64,000 nucleotides of DNA from H2-BAC3 sp045863035 (GCA_045863035.1 BTUV01000011.1:3592-67591); one strand, 5' to 3'. Counted from the stretch's first letter, positions 25,946 to 35,821 are shown. Notes: generated by a model from the sequence alone, not told the origin. Program-made: numbers and translations.

Positions 25946-28734
25946 TACGCCGCGAGCACTTTTTCTGTTAACTTTAAAATTTCATCAATTTCTTTATTAT
26001 TAAACATACCTCGTATGCCATCAGGATGAAGCATGGTAAAAGGAGACTCTATCAGGTTGCGTTTGCTCACATCCCCTTTTTCCAGAACGAAGCCCTTCAG
26101 CAGGTCAAGAAACTGAAGCTGCCTGCCGGTGAGGTAACTGTGTTTTGCAATAAAATCATCAAATGCTTTTGTAACTGTCTCTGCAAAAGTTTCGAGGGGC
26201 TCGATACCTAAGATGTGCCTGATAAACCGCACCAGTTCTGCCTTTCGGTGGTTATAGACTCTCCGAAGCAGGTCAACAGTAATATGAGGATGCTCGTTAT
26301 GCAGTTCTTCAGCTAATTGCTCAGCTTCATCCGGAGTAATATCCTCTCCCTGTTTTAACTTTTGTAAAATCGGACTGCTCAGCACCAGTTCGTTGATTTT
26401 CTTTTCAACCAGTTCACGGTATTTAGCCACGCTCAGAGCTTCATGCTGAGGACCGAATTCTATTTTTTCTTTTTCTGCAATTACATCCTTGAGATCAAAT
26501 TTTGCAGGAGCTAACGGAATTACGGACTCACGGTATTTCATCAGCGGGGAAAGCTTTTGTATCAGCTCATCAAACTTCTCTTCACTAATCGTTGCCCAGA
26601 AGTGGTTGCTCTGTGTCTTGCGGATTAATTCTTCTTCTTTTGCAACAGTATTAATGCTTAAAGGCAGCTCACCAATTTCTTCGATGATACTTTCCATCAG
26701 TGTTTCAAATTTCTGGGTGTCACCCGCCAGATGAGCGAGTGATACTTCAACGATATCCTTTTCAAACCGCATGGCTTTGAAGTCAGCATCAGAAACCGTG
26801 CGGAAGAGTGGTTTAACCACGGTGCTCAAAAATTCCAATTTGTCCGGAGTAACAGTAACCCAGAAATTTTCATCCTCCATCCGCTGAAGTTCATGCTTTA
26901 CTTCCATGATGACGACCGAGTTTTTCGGGAGTCCCTCAGTCTGCTTTTTTATTTTCTGAAATTCTTTGGTTACAATATCTGATTTGTTCTGTGACCGGGC
27001 TTCTTCAATTTTTTCCATCCGTACACCGAACAGGCGTACCGGCAGCGGAATTTGTCCTTTTAACTCCTTACCTCTTGGGTTGAGTTTGAAATATTCAAAA
27101 TTATCCCAGCAGTCCAGAATCAGGAAATTGTCTTTTTCCGTGCACCAGGGTTTTATTTTTTCAGGTTCAAGCAGCCTCGTTCCCCTTCCTATCATCTGCC
27201 AGAACTTGGTGTAGCTGTAAACCGGTTTTGCAAAGACAAGATTTACCAGTTCACGAACATCTATGCCGGTATCCAGCATGTCAACGCTAATGGCAATGCG
27301 CGGCATATCATTATGAACAAACTGGTCGAGCAAACCCCCTTTGCCATAAACCCTCGGGTCATCGCTCACCAGCACTTTTGCCAGTTCCCCTTTATATTCA
27401 GGATAAAGTGAATCAATAATTTCTTCAACCCGCCGCGCATGAGCTATGCTGATGCAGAAGAATATAGTTTTGCCCGGTAAAACGCCGTTTGCATCCTTAA
27501 TGCATTCTTCCATAAATTCCCGGACAATCAGAGCATTGGTTCCCCGGTTGATTACCTTCTTTTCAATATCTGTCCCCTCGTAGTTTATTTCTTCAATTTC
27601 CTTCCCCTCAAGCATTAATTGCTGCTGATCCTCCAGAGAAATTGTCCTTTTGCTTATGCCTTCATCCTGAAACTTAGTTTTAATTTTCATGACCTGAAAA
27701 TCGCTCAGGAAGGGAGGAATATGGCTGACCGCTTCATCGTAAGAATAGGCAAAAGTGGGGACTCCGTCCTCACATTCAAATAAGCGAAAGGTGTTATGGT
27801 CAATCACATCAGTGGGCGTGGCTGTGAGACCAAGAGTCATGGTACTGAAGTAATCGAGAATTTCCTGATAGGTATTGTATATACTGCGGTGGCTTTCGTC
27901 AACCACAATCAGATCAAAGAAATGGGGGCTGAGAGGTTTTTCCTCATCGCGGATAATATTCAGCATGGTCGGGTAGGTGGAAACATAAATCCGCCTGTCT
28001 GTGGCGATTTCCGTTTCACCCGGATTGGGCCAGCGAGGTTCGTTGGGCAAATGCTCTTTGAAGGCCTCCAGGGTCTGATTTCGCAGAGCAATACGGTCAA
28101 CCAGAAACAATATTTTCTCAGCCCAGCCGGCCCTCATCAGAGCATCAACCAAAGCGATACAGGTTCTTGTTTTGCCGGTGCCGGTTGCCATTACCAGTAA
28201 AAATTTGCGCTTCCGTTTTTCCATTGCTTCCATCACTGCACGAATGGACGCTATCTGATAATTACGCCCGGCAATCTTAGTATTGATCAGTTCACTGGCT
28301 AATGATTTTCGCGCGTTCCGTATGTAGCTGTAACGCTGCAGGTCATCGCGGGTAGGGAAGCCATAAACCTTTTTTGGCGGATAATTTTCCAGGTCCCAAA
28401 AGTAAATGTCATGACCGTTGGTATAAAAGCAGAAAGGAAGTTCTCCCCCTTGTGTTGACCGGATATTGAAGCAGTATTGTTTGGCTTGTTCACGCCCGAG
28501 TGCAGCATCCACGGAAGTCTTTTTGGCCTCCACAACGGCGAGAGGTTTACCGTCCCTTCCCAGCAAAACATAGTCGCTGTATTGATGGCCGGCGTATGGG
28601 GTTATTGGTTCTTCAACAACGGTAAGGTGGATGTCAAATTCCTCAATCACCTGAGTCCGGTCAGTCACATTCCAGCCCGCCTGTATAAGGCGCTCGTCAA
28701 TGATTTCTTTCCGTGTCCGTTTTTCGTTTTTCAC
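25945..28734 (-). CDS. hsdR: Type I restriction endonuclease subunit HsdR
   Basis: HsdR (929 aa) translocates DNA with ATP and cuts it far from the unmethylated target. The PD-(D/E)XK nuclease site is DYVLLGRDGKPLAVVEAKK near residues 48-66. The superfamily 2 helicase has Walker A MATGTGKTRT near 184, the DEAH-box form VVDESHRS near 280, TLGLTATPT and the late motif FWQMIGRGTRLLEPEK. The C-terminal region (about 620-929) is helical and binds the methylase. The start is GTG 28734, with no good Shine-Dalgarno. An inverted repeat lies 17 bp upstream. It heads the minus-strand operon hsdR, bro-N remnant, hsdM, hsdS. Confidence 0.95.
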   Translation of the reverse strand: MKNEKRTRKEIIDERLIQAGWNVTDRTQVIEEFDIHLTVVEEPITPYAGHQYSDYVLLGRDGKPLAVVEAKKTSVDAALGREQAKQYCFNIRSTQGGELPFCFYTNGHDIYFWDLENYPPKKVYGFPTRDDLQRYSYIRNARKSLASELINTKIAGRNYQIASIRAVMEAMEKRKRKFLLVMATGTGKTRTCIALVDALMRAGWAEKILFLVDRIALRNQTLEAFKEHLPNEPRWPNPGETEIATDRRIYVSTYPTMLNIIRDEEKPLSPHFFDLIVVDESHRSIYNTYQEILDYFSTMTLGLTATPTDVIDHNTFRLFECEDGVPTFAYSYDEAVSHIPPFLSDFQVMKIKTKFQDEGISKRTISLEDQQQLMLEGKEIEEINYEGTDIEKKVINRGTNALIVREFMEECIKDANGVLPGKTIFFCISIAHARRVEEIIDSLYPEYKGELAKVLVSDDPRVYGKGGLLDQFVHNDMPRIAISVDMLDTGIDVRELVNLVFAKPVYSYTKFWQMIGRGTRLLEPEKIKPWCTEKDNFLILDCWDNFEYFKLNPRGKELKGQIPLPVRLFGVRMEKIEEARSQNKSDIVTKEFQKIKKQTEGLPKNSVVIMEVKHELQRMEDENFWVTVTPDKLEFLSTVVKPLFRTVSDADFKAMRFEKDIVEVSLAHLAGDTQKFETLMESIIEEIGELPLSINTVAKEEELIRKTQSNHFWATISEEKFDELIQKLSPLMKYRESVIPLAPAKFDLKDVIAEKEKIEFGPQHEALSVAKYRELVEKKINELVLSSPILQKLKQGEDITPDEAEQLAEELHNEHPHITVDLLRRVYNHRKAELVRFIRHILGIEPLETFAETVTKAFDDFIAKHSYLTGRQLQFLDLLKGFVLEKGDVSKRNLIESPFTMLHPDGIRGMFNNKEIDEILKLTEKVLAA

Positions 28735-28750
28735 CAGATATATTCTTCAA

Positions 28751-28766
28751 TTTACCAAGGGGTAAA
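28751..28766 (-). promoter_or_regulatory. Inverted repeat upstream of hsdR
   Basis: TTTACC-AAGG-GGTAAA forms a 6-bp perfect inverted repeat 17 bp before the hsdR start, in the promoter region. It could be an operator; no regulator gene with a matching role is adjacent except the truncated Bro-N. Confidence 0.3.
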
Positions 28767-28889
28767 ATACAAAAAAAATGGATTCTGCAACCAGGTTGCG
28801 GGGTGGGGTCTGATTCCATGCCAATGCTTCGGGTTTTTAACCCGGGAAGCCAGAATCGCCAATTAAAGAAAAGAATATCGTGCAAATAA

Positions 28890-28970
28890 GCTGAGGCGAA
28901 AAGTGGTTAAGGTAACGTAAAACAGAGTTTAAGCAAAGTCCCGCAAAGTTTTTCCTATGAGTGTTCATCC
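28890..28970 (+). repeat. Dispersed GCAAAG-type repeat, right side of defence island
   Basis: This is the second copy of the 19297-19380 element, same orientation, with GTAAAACAGAGTTTAAGCAA from 28917 and then AGTCCCGCAAAGTTTTTCC. It lies in the gene-free stretch 28735-29111. The rest of that stretch holds a small CGGGTT/AACCCG hairpin near 28827-28841 and three AATTCACAATTCAC units near 29089-29112. Confidence 0.75.
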
Positions 28971-29111
28971 GCGCTGCCTGCATCCGTATTAAATCCGAAC
29001 GCACATAGACAGTTAAGAGTGAAAAGTTAAAAGCTGAAAAACTTTCTCAAAAACGCAAAGGCCAATAAACACTTATCGGATAATGAATAATTCACAATTC
29101 ACAATTCACAA

Positions 29112-29567
29112 TTACTTTTTGTAATTTGTCTCATACATCGTTATCCAATCCTTCACGCTCATTTTTTTCATCAGCTCGCCGATTAGTTTAAACGGGATAT
29201 CATTCACTTTCTTAAACCGGATGCAGCTTTTCCCCATATCCAGCTTCTGACTTGTGTGTTTTGGATATTCATTCACAAACCATTTCAGAAGATCCGGATC
29301 TGCATAAATGCCCATGTGATAAAAATTGATGGAGTTCTTTTGTGAAGCAATTCCCGCGAACGGCAGTGGTTCACTCGGTTTGCAGTGGTAGCCGTCCGGA
29401 TACAATGAATGCGGGACAACATACCCCAGCCCGCCATAACTTATCCCCGGTTCAAATCCTTTTGGCAGATTTTTAACAATAACCTCGTGCAGTTTCTTAA
29501 ATGCTTCTGCTCTCTCCTCCGGTATATTAGCAAGAATTTCTTTTACCGTATTTCCTGGTGCTTTCAT
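29112..29567 (-). CDS. DUF1801 family protein
   Basis: The 151-residue cytoplasmic protein matches the DUF1801 (YdhG-like) fold: GNTVKEILANIPEERAEAFK at the start, LPKGFEPGISYGGLGYVVP near 34, FAGIASQKNSINFYHMGIY near 72, and GKSCIRFKKVNDIPFKLIGE near 110. The family is widespread and lacks an established function; some members relate to frataxin-like or SRPBCC-neighbouring folds. It lies alone at the end of the minus-strand series, outside the defence island, with a simple start at ATG 29567. Nothing in the sequence predicts a ligand. Confidence 0.85.
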   Translation of the reverse strand: MKAPGNTVKEILANIPEERAEAFKKLHEVIVKNLPKGFEPGISYGGLGYVVPHSLYPDGYHCKPSEPLPFAGIASQKNSINFYHMGIYADPDLLKWFVNEYPKHTSQKLDMGKSCIRFKKVNDIPFKLIGELMKKMSVKDWITMYETNYKK

Positions 29568-29672
29568 CTTTTCTGCCTCATGTTTCTAATTTTTTTTACT
29601 AAACTAAAATCTTTTACTACATCTCAGCAGTAAATTTATAACTCATACTTCAGATTTCAAAATTGAGAATGT

Positions 29673-31160
29673 TTATTCCGTTTTTGCGTACAAGCTCTTT
29701 AACAAAGCGTAAGCCAGATTGCTCCCCCGCGAAGCAGCATTTCGGTAATAGCGGTATGCCTCAGATTTATCCTCCGGAACTGAAATGCCTTTTTCATAAA
29801 AATATCCGATTATCGTTTCCGCCAGAAGCGAACCGCGTGCGTAACCGTTATTTAAGTCCGTAATCAAAGAAGCGACATTTCCCTCGTATGATTCGCCCAA
29901 CGCAACAGAAGCAATAAACAATCTCGGTTCTGCCTGATAAGCCCCCGACTCTGCTGCTGCTTTCCAGTAGCCGAACGCTCTCCCTCTGTTCTGTTCAATA
30001 CCTGTTCCGTTAAAATACATATTGCCTGCCTCAATCACCGCGGGTATAAACTGCTTTGCGGCTGAACGTTCAAGCAGCGCGACCGCATCTTTTTCCGTCA
30101 GTCCGAATTCAAGTCGGAGCAGCCGCAAAGTCGCGAGTATATATTCCGCCTCAGATGAACCTCTGTTAATCTCCGCGTATAAGCGTGAGAAAAATCTGTT
30201 CTCTGAAACCAGCCGCCACAGAAAAACACCCGCGTAGGGAGACCCCTCTTTCAATGCACGGATATAATAATACAACGACTTCAGGGAAGGCGTTCCCGGT
30301 TTTGACTGAAGCTGATAAATTCTTCCCGTTAAGAGGAGCCCCTCAGGAAATGAAAAGCGGTCAAATTCCGACTCAGCAGAAAGTATATCTGAAATAGCGG
30401 AGTCACTCAACACGGAATCGCGCACGCTTAACCCGGTATAGAAGCGCGCTGTTCTGAAGAGTTCTTCATAAAAATCCGCAAGGAGCAATGAGTCAGGGGG
30501 CAGGGTAACTGTGGTATCAGTAAAATTAATATACTGCAAAGTCACATTTTTACTTATCGGATTCGAGGGTTCAATTTCATCACGGCGTTTTTCTGACTTG
30601 CCCGCCGCAATATCTTTTTCGACTGCAGAAAGGGCTTTTGAGGCGTTTGAGTTTCCGCTTTTTACTGCTTTTTCAAACCAGAATTTCGCTTTAAGCAAAT
30701 CACGTTTTACAACAAGATCTTCTGTATATATCACGCCGGCGGCAAATTGCGCTTCCGGTATATCACGGCCGGCTGCGTAGAGAAAATTCTCAAACGCAAG
30801 ATACGGATTCCATTCCGTACCCAGTCCGTTCATATAAAATATACCCAGATTGTAAGCAGCAAGCGGATATTTCTGCTCTGCAGAGCGTTTAACCCAGATA
30901 AATGCTTTTGCGGTATCGGGTTCAAATCCGTTGCCCGTTAGATAACGCAGACCAAGTTCATGCTGGGCCAGGGGATCGCCGTCATTGGCTTTCCTGACCA
31001 GGATGAATGACTCAAATATCTGCGGTGAAAAATCAACCGGGTAATACGTGCGGTAAATTTCAACGGGCTGATTCCGCTTAAACGCAAGACTCCCCCCCTG
31101 TCCGTATATATACAGCGGAATGAAGAGGATAAACAACGCGGCAGTCCTAAGATGCATCAT
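29673..31160 (-). CDS. Secreted Sel1-repeat protein
   Basis: The 495-residue protein has a signal peptide (MMHLRTAALFILFIPLYIYG) and Sel1-like repeats, a TPR relative with a 36-residue period. Clear repeat units include AQHELGLRYLTGNGFEPDTA near 63, AAYNLGIFYMNGLGTEWNPY near 100, AEAGNMYFNGTGIEQNRG-like units near 380, and AETIIGYFYEKGISVPEDKS near 450. The middle (about 200-330) is less repetitive. Such proteins act as scaffolds in envelope or signalling complexes; the partner is unknown. The stop of the ABC exporter gene lies 5 bp upstream, so both are in one operon. Confidence 0.85.
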   Translation of the reverse strand: MMHLRTAALFILFIPLYIYGQGGSLAFKRNQPVEIYRTYYPVDFSPQIFESFILVRKANDGDPLAQHELGLRYLTGNGFEPDTAKAFIWVKRSAEQKYPLAAYNLGIFYMNGLGTEWNPYLAFENFLYAAGRDIPEAQFAAGVIYTEDLVVKRDLLKAKFWFEKAVKSGNSNASKALSAVEKDIAAGKSEKRRDEIEPSNPISKNVTLQYINFTDTTVTLPPDSLLLADFYEELFRTARFYTGLSVRDSVLSDSAISDILSAESEFDRFSFPEGLLLTGRIYQLQSKPGTPSLKSLYYYIRALKEGSPYAGVFLWRLVSENRFFSRLYAEINRGSSEAEYILATLRLLRLEFGLTEKDAVALLERSAAKQFIPAVIEAGNMYFNGTGIEQNRGRAFGYWKAAAESGAYQAEPRLFIASVALGESYEGNVASLITDLNNGYARGSLLAETIIGYFYEKGISVPEDKSEAYRYYRNAASRGSNLAYALLKSLYAKTE

Positions 31161-31165
31161 ACTGC

Positions 31166-32938
31166 TTATGAAGTATGCGGGGTTTTAGGCAGGCGGACGC
31201 TTCTTTCACCAATCTGCTGACGCCAGAGCGCATAATACAGACCTGTTGTCTGAAGCAGATCTTCATGCCTGCCTGATTCAGCAATTTCACCCTTCTCAAG
31301 CACAATAATTTTATCAGCATGAATGATTGTTGACAACCGGTGGGCTATCATAATGGTAATGCAGTTTCTGCGGGCTGATATATCACGAAGCGTTGCCGTA
31401 ATTTCCTCTTCCGTCAGTGAATCTAAGGATGAAGTTGCCTCATCAAAGATCATCAGATAGGGTTTTCTCAAAAGCGCACGGGCAATTGAAAGCCGCTGCT
31501 TTTCTCCGCCAGAAACTTTAACGCCTCCCTCACCGATGGTGGTATCAAGCCCTTTTTCAGCTCTGGCAAGCAGCCCGTGACAGGCAGCACCGTAAAGTGC
31601 ATCAAGGCACTCCTGATCAGTAGCGTCAGGTTTAACAAAAAGAAGATTTTCTTTAATCGTACCGGAAAATAACTGTGTGTCCTGAGCAACAAAGCCGATA
31701 TGCTCCCGCATGGCATCCAAGTCAATATCCTCATGTTCTCTGTTGTTGTACAGAATTTTTCCTTCCTGCGGCTTATAAAGACCAAGAAGCAATTTGACCA
31801 GTGTACTTTTACCGGCCCCGGACGGACCAACAAACGCGGTTGTCTCCCCGACTTTCATGGAAAATGATATATTCCTGACCGCGTGTTGCTGGGCTGTGGA
31901 ATGCTTAAAACTTACATTCCTGAAGTCAAGCGTTTTTAGCTCCTCTATCAGAACAGGATTCAAAGGTTTGCGGTCTTTGGGTATCTCCATGATGGTCTTA
32001 AAGTTCTGAATTGAAACTTCAGCTTCCCGGTATATATTAATGATATTGCCGAGCTCCTGCAGCGGACCAAAGATGAAGAATGAGTATATGAACAGTGAGA
32101 AAAATTCGCCTACCGTTATCTGCTGAATAAATATAAGATAAAGCATCAGAAAAAGTATGCTGGTCCTCAGGAAATTGACCATCGTTCCCTGAATGAAACT
32201 GAGACTGCGTATATATTTTACTTTTTTGAGCTCGAGTCCGAGAATCTTCTTCGTGATTGAATTGAGGCGGTTTATCTCCTGCCCGGACAAACCCAGACTT
32301 TTAACCAGCTCAATATTACGCAGTGATTCAGTGGTTGAACCGGCAAGCGCGGTTGTTTCACCCACAATGGTTTTTTGCAGTTTTTTTATTTTCTTACTCA
32401 GCAAAGAGCTTATCCATGCAATAATGGGAGCCGCGGTAAAAAAAATCGGTGCAATAGCCCAATGGATAGAAAAACAGTATATAAGGACAAAGATAAGCCC
32501 GACAAGCGTTGTGAATATGACATTGATGAACGCTGAAATCAGACGCTCAATATCCGTCCTCACTTTTTGTAAAATGCCGAGAGTTTCGCCGCTGCGCTGG
32601 TCTTCAAATTGCTGATACGGAAGCTCCAGAGAGTGTTTCAGACCGTCTGAATATATCTGAGCCCCGAGACGCTGAGTTATGGTATTTACGTAATAGTCCT
32701 GAAAATTCTTCGCGACTCTTGAAACAAAAGCAACACCAACCGCGGCCGAAAGCAACAGAAACACTCCGTTAAAGAACTCAGACTCTGAGTACTGGCTGTA
32801 TTTTGTTGCATAGTTATCTATTACATATCTGAAGATGAGTGGATCAAGCATTGAAAAAACCTGATTAACAGCCGCAAGCGAAAGAGCAAGCAGAACCAAT
32901 TTCCAGTACTGCTTCAGATAAGAATAGAGAATACTCAC
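31166..32938 (-). CDS. ABC exporter, fused permease and ATPase (MsbA-like)
   Basis: The 590-residue half-transporter works as a homodimer or heterodimer in the inner membrane. The N-terminal ABC_membrane domain has about six helices within residues 10-310. The ATPase domain follows, with Walker A VGPSGAGKSTLVKLLLG near 372, the Q-loop VAQDTQLFSG, the signature KVSGGEKQRLSIARAL near 480, Walker B LMIFDEATSSLD, and the H-loop MIAHRLSTI. It starts at GTG 32938 with AGGAAA about 8 nt ahead. It could export lipids, peptides or small molecules; the sequence does not say which. The neighbours (aguA upstream, Sel1 downstream) are on the same strand. Confidence 0.92.
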   Translation of the reverse strand: MSILYSYLKQYWKLVLLALSLAAVNQVFSMLDPLIFRYVIDNYATKYSQYSESEFFNGVFLLLSAAVGVAFVSRVAKNFQDYYVNTITQRLGAQIYSDGLKHSLELPYQQFEDQRSGETLGILQKVRTDIERLISAFINVIFTTLVGLIFVLIYCFSIHWAIAPIFFTAAPIIAWISSLLSKKIKKLQKTIVGETTALAGSTTESLRNIELVKSLGLSGQEINRLNSITKKILGLELKKVKYIRSLSFIQGTMVNFLRTSILFLMLYLIFIQQITVGEFFSLFIYSFFIFGPLQELGNIINIYREAEVSIQNFKTIMEIPKDRKPLNPVLIEELKTLDFRNVSFKHSTAQQHAVRNISFSMKVGETTAFVGPSGAGKSTLVKLLLGLYKPQEGKILYNNREHEDIDLDAMREHIGFVAQDTQLFSGTIKENLLFVKPDATDQECLDALYGAACHGLLARAEKGLDTTIGEGGVKVSGGEKQRLSIARALLRKPYLMIFDEATSSLDSLTEEEITATLRDISARRNCITIMIAHRLSTIIHADKIIVLEKGEIAESGRHEDLLQTTGLYYALWRQQIGERSVRLPKTPHTS

Positions 32939-32977
32939 TTATTATTTCCTGACTGCTTTATAAAAATCTTGGTACCA

Positions 32978-34009
32978 TCAGGCAGGTATCTCATGGGTCA
33001 GACAATGTAATGTTCCCAACCCCCATACCAAATCCAGTGAATGTATGCCTACGACTCTTCTATCCGGAAAACATTCACGCAGAATACCGAGCGCCAGATA
33101 ATCTTTCGCATCGTTAAAAGTCGGGACGATTACTGTTTGATTACTGATATAAAAATTTGCATAACTTGCCGGAAGGCGCATACCCTCAAACACAACCGGA
33201 TCAGGCATAGGAAGCTGAATGATCTCGAAAGCGCCCCCGTTCAGATTCTTTTCACCTTTAAGCCGTTCCAGATTTTCCTGTAGCAGTTCATAATTTTCAT
33301 CGGTACTGTCAGTTTCCGAACATAGCAGAATTGTATTTTCACTGACAAAACGCGCAAGATCATCTACGTGACCATGTGTGTCATCCCCCGCGATGCCCTT
33401 ACCAAGCCATACAACTTTTTTGATGCCAAGCTGTTCTGCAAACATCTGTTCATATTCTTTTTTCCCCCAACCGGGATTGCGTATCTGGTGAACCGGGTCA
33501 AGCAAACACTCCTCTGTGGTCAGCAAAATTCCTTTTCCATTGTAATCTATTGCGCCCCCTTCAAGCACTACCTGTTTTTTAAAGCTTACGGCTTTATTCC
33601 CTTTTATTTTCATCTGACTGAGCAGCTTCTGACCAAGCTTTTCATCAAGCTTATAATTATCATACTTGGCCCACGCATTAAACTTAAAAAGCAATGGAAC
33701 TGCCGTAGTTCCTTCCTTAATCCAGATCGGCGCGGAGTCTCTCATCCAGCTTCTGTCCGTAGGTATTATGTGATATACGACGTTATCTTCATGGTAATCA
33801 ACTTTTGAGAGAGCTTTTTGAACCTGCTCTTTTTGTTTTTGATCCTGAACAACAATCCGGACTTTCTCCGAATAGGAAAGTTTTGCGGTGATATCTGCAT
33901 AGACCCAGGTAATCGGTGTGAACTTACCCGGCCAGTCTGCCTTGTTATGTGGCCATGCAATCAGGGTTGATTCGTGTTGCTCCCACTCGGCCGGTATTCT
34001 TTTTTTCAT
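32978..34009 (-). CDS. aguA: Agmatine deiminase
   Basis: AguA (343 aa) hydrolyses agmatine to N-carbamoylputrescine and ammonia. The pentein fold signatures are MPAEWE-like PAEWEQHESTLIAWPHN at the start, RSWMRDSAPIWI near 86, VLEGGAIDYNGKGILLTTEE near 150, DDTHGHVDDLARFV near 209, and the catalytic Cys336 in GLGTLHCLTHEIPA. All core residues are present. It lies 3 bp after aguB, the enzyme for the next step, so the two complete the agmatine route to putrescine. No arginine decarboxylase (speA) is in the window. Confidence 0.95.
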   Translation of the reverse strand: MKKRIPAEWEQHESTLIAWPHNKADWPGKFTPITWVYADITAKLSYSEKVRIVVQDQKQKEQVQKALSKVDYHEDNVVYHIIPTDRSWMRDSAPIWIKEGTTAVPLLFKFNAWAKYDNYKLDEKLGQKLLSQMKIKGNKAVSFKKQVVLEGGAIDYNGKGILLTTEECLLDPVHQIRNPGWGKKEYEQMFAEQLGIKKVVWLGKGIAGDDTHGHVDDLARFVSENTILLCSETDSTDENYELLQENLERLKGEKNLNGGAFEIIQLPMPDPVVFEGMRLPASYANFYISNQTVIVPTFNDAKDYLALGILRECFPDRRVVGIHSLDLVWGLGTLHCLTHEIPA

Positions 34010-34012
34010 TAT

Positions 34013-34900
34013 TTAGTCTCTGTATCGCTTTGTTATGTCACCGTACGCATCAATTCTTCTGTCTCTCAGGAATGGCCAATTGCGGCGTATATATTCCATG
34101 TGAGCCGGATTTACCTCAGCAAGTAAAACTTCTTCCTTATCATCGGAGGCCTGAGCAATAATATGTCCCTGAGGATCAGCCACAAAGCTCGAACCCCAGA
34201 ACTGAATGCCCGGCTGTTCTTTCACCGGCCGCTCAAACCCGACCCGGTTAACTCCGGCAACGTATATACCATTTGCCACTGCATGACCCCGCTGCACGGT
34301 CATCCATGCGTCACGCTGCTTTGCTCCATGCTCTTCTTTCTCGTAGGGATGCCAGCCAATCGCGGTGGGATAAAAAAGAACTGTCGCGCCGGTCAATGCG
34401 GTCAGCCGTGCCCCTTCCGGATACCACTGATCCCAGCAAATGAGAGTGCCCACTCTGCCAAATTTTGTATCAAATGACTTAAAACCCAAATCTCCGGGCG
34501 TGAAGTAGAACTTTTCATAATACGCAGGATCATCAGGAATGTGCATCTTACGGTATATACCAATGCTGCTACCGTCTGCGTCAATCATAACCAGACTATT
34601 GTGATAAAGCCCGATGCCCCGCTTTTCAAAAAGAGGTACAACAATACTCACTCCAAGTTCGGCTGCAAGTTTACCGAAATATTCCGTTGATGGACCCGGA
34701 ATAGTTTCAGCCAGGTCAAAGAGCTCAATATCTTCCTTCTGGCAGAAATACTGTGACCGGTAAAGCTCCGGCAGGCAGATAACCTGTGCTCCTTTAGAGG
34801 CAGCTTCCCTTACAAAATGCTCTCCTCGTTTCATATTTTCGGCAGGCAAAGGCGATACCTGCATTTGAATAAGCCCGATAGTATATGTATTACTGCTCAT
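34013..34900 (-). CDS. aguB: N-carbamoylputrescine amidase
   Basis: AguB (295 aa) is a nitrilase-superfamily amidohydrolase that converts N-carbamoylputrescine to putrescine, CO2 and ammonia. The Glu-Lys-Cys triad lies in VICLPELYRSQYF near residue 42, YRKMHIPDDPAYYEKFYFTP near 117, and TLICWDQWYPEGAR near 153. GATVLFYPTAIGWHP and VNRVGFERP are typical of this subgroup. Its start overlaps the MORN-repeat gene by 11 bp, and aguA follows at 3 bp. This makes a coupled polyamine operon behind two secreted repeat proteins. Confidence 0.95.
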   Translation of the reverse strand: MSSNTYTIGLIQMQVSPLPAENMKRGEHFVREAASKGAQVICLPELYRSQYFCQKEDIELFDLAETIPGPSTEYFGKLAAELGVSIVVPLFEKRGIGLYHNSLVMIDADGSSIGIYRKMHIPDDPAYYEKFYFTPGDLGFKSFDTKFGRVGTLICWDQWYPEGARLTALTGATVLFYPTAIGWHPYEKEEHGAKQRDAWMTVQRGHAVANGIYVAGVNRVGFERPVKEQPGIQFWGSSFVADPQGHIIAQASDDKEEVLLAEVNPAHMEYIRRNWPFLRDRRIDAYGDITKRYRD

Positions 34901-35801
34901 AATTTTTTACTTCTTTTTGTTTTCCTTTTTCGTCATACTCAATGCTGCTCACCGGTTTTCCCTTGCTGAATACTTCAAGATACCAGAGTGAACCGTCTTT
35001 ACGGAAAATTTTTGATTCGCCATCTAATACGTCCCTCACATAATTCTGTACCGTCCATTGTTTACCGTTCTCATAATAGGTAACAGAAGACCCCTCCTTC
35101 AGCCCGCGCCGGAATGATATTTCTGAGAGGAGCAGCCCCGCTTCATTATATATTTTATGAATTCCGTCAGCACGCCCGTGGTTATACTGTTTCTCAGAAC
35201 TTGTTTTTCCGTTTTCAAAATATTCTATGGCTGTTCCGTGTATATTGCCTTTGGTGTAGTTATATATACCTTTAATTTGTCCGCTTTCATAATACCAGAT
35301 GGTGGTATCTTCCTGCAGACCTGTAAGATAATTTGCTACCACCTGAATGGCGCTGCTCTTAAAGTAACCTGTTGCAACCCCTTCCTTTTTACCTTCTTTC
35401 AGCATGGAAATCGTCTGGAGTTCACCTGACTCATAAAAATTCCGGAATTCGCCTTCAAGTGTACCGTATATATAACTGCCTTTTTCGCGGAGTGCGCCGT
35501 CCTCGTAATATCCGCGATACTCGCCATGAAATTTGCCATCTGCGTAGGTATAATATTCACGCAGCACTCCGGTTTCAAAAAAACTATATTTAATTCCTTC
35601 CAGAGTTCCGTACCGGTAGGTTATCGACTCCTGAAGAATGCCGGTTGGATAATAGCCGCGCACTTCACCGTGCAGTTTACCGTCTTTATAATTACTGACT
35701 TTTTTCAAAACTCCGTTACTGAATTTTTCCAAAACTTCGCCGTTCTGCGCGAACATCACTGCATGAAGCAGTAAAATAACTATCATTAATTTTTTATTCA
35801 T
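34890..35801 (-). CDS. Secreted MORN_2/YwqK-type repeat protein, shorter copy
   Basis: The 303-residue protein carries a signal peptide (MNKKLMIVILLLHAVMFAQ). It then has about a dozen repeats of roughly 24 residues with the pattern YYxxGxLxxxxxYxxGxLxG, for example YYPTGILQESITYRYGTLEG near 50 and YYEDGALREKGSYIYGTLEG near 98. AGGA lies about 5 nt before the ATG. These MORN-like hairpins make a long beta structure exposed at the cell surface or in the periplasm. A related 443-residue protein is encoded just upstream, and the gene overlaps aguB by 11 bp. The family is often labelled YwqK antitoxin-like, but nothing here shows toxin neutralisation. Confidence 0.85.
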   Translation of the reverse strand: MNKKLMIVILLLHAVMFAQNGEVLEKFSNGVLKKVSNYKDGKLHGEVRGYYPTGILQESITYRYGTLEGIKYSFFETGVLREYYTYADGKFHGEYRGYYEDGALREKGSYIYGTLEGEFRNFYESGELQTISMLKEGKKEGVATGYFKSSAIQVVANYLTGLQEDTTIWYYESGQIKGIYNYTKGNIHGTAIEYFENGKTSSEKQYNHGRADGIHKIYNEAGLLLSEISFRRGLKEGSSVTYYENGKQWTVQNYVRDVLDGESKIFRKDGSLWYLEVFSKGKPVSSIEYDEKGKQKEVKNYEQ

Positions 35802-35821
35802 CGTATCCTTTCAACGTTGTA

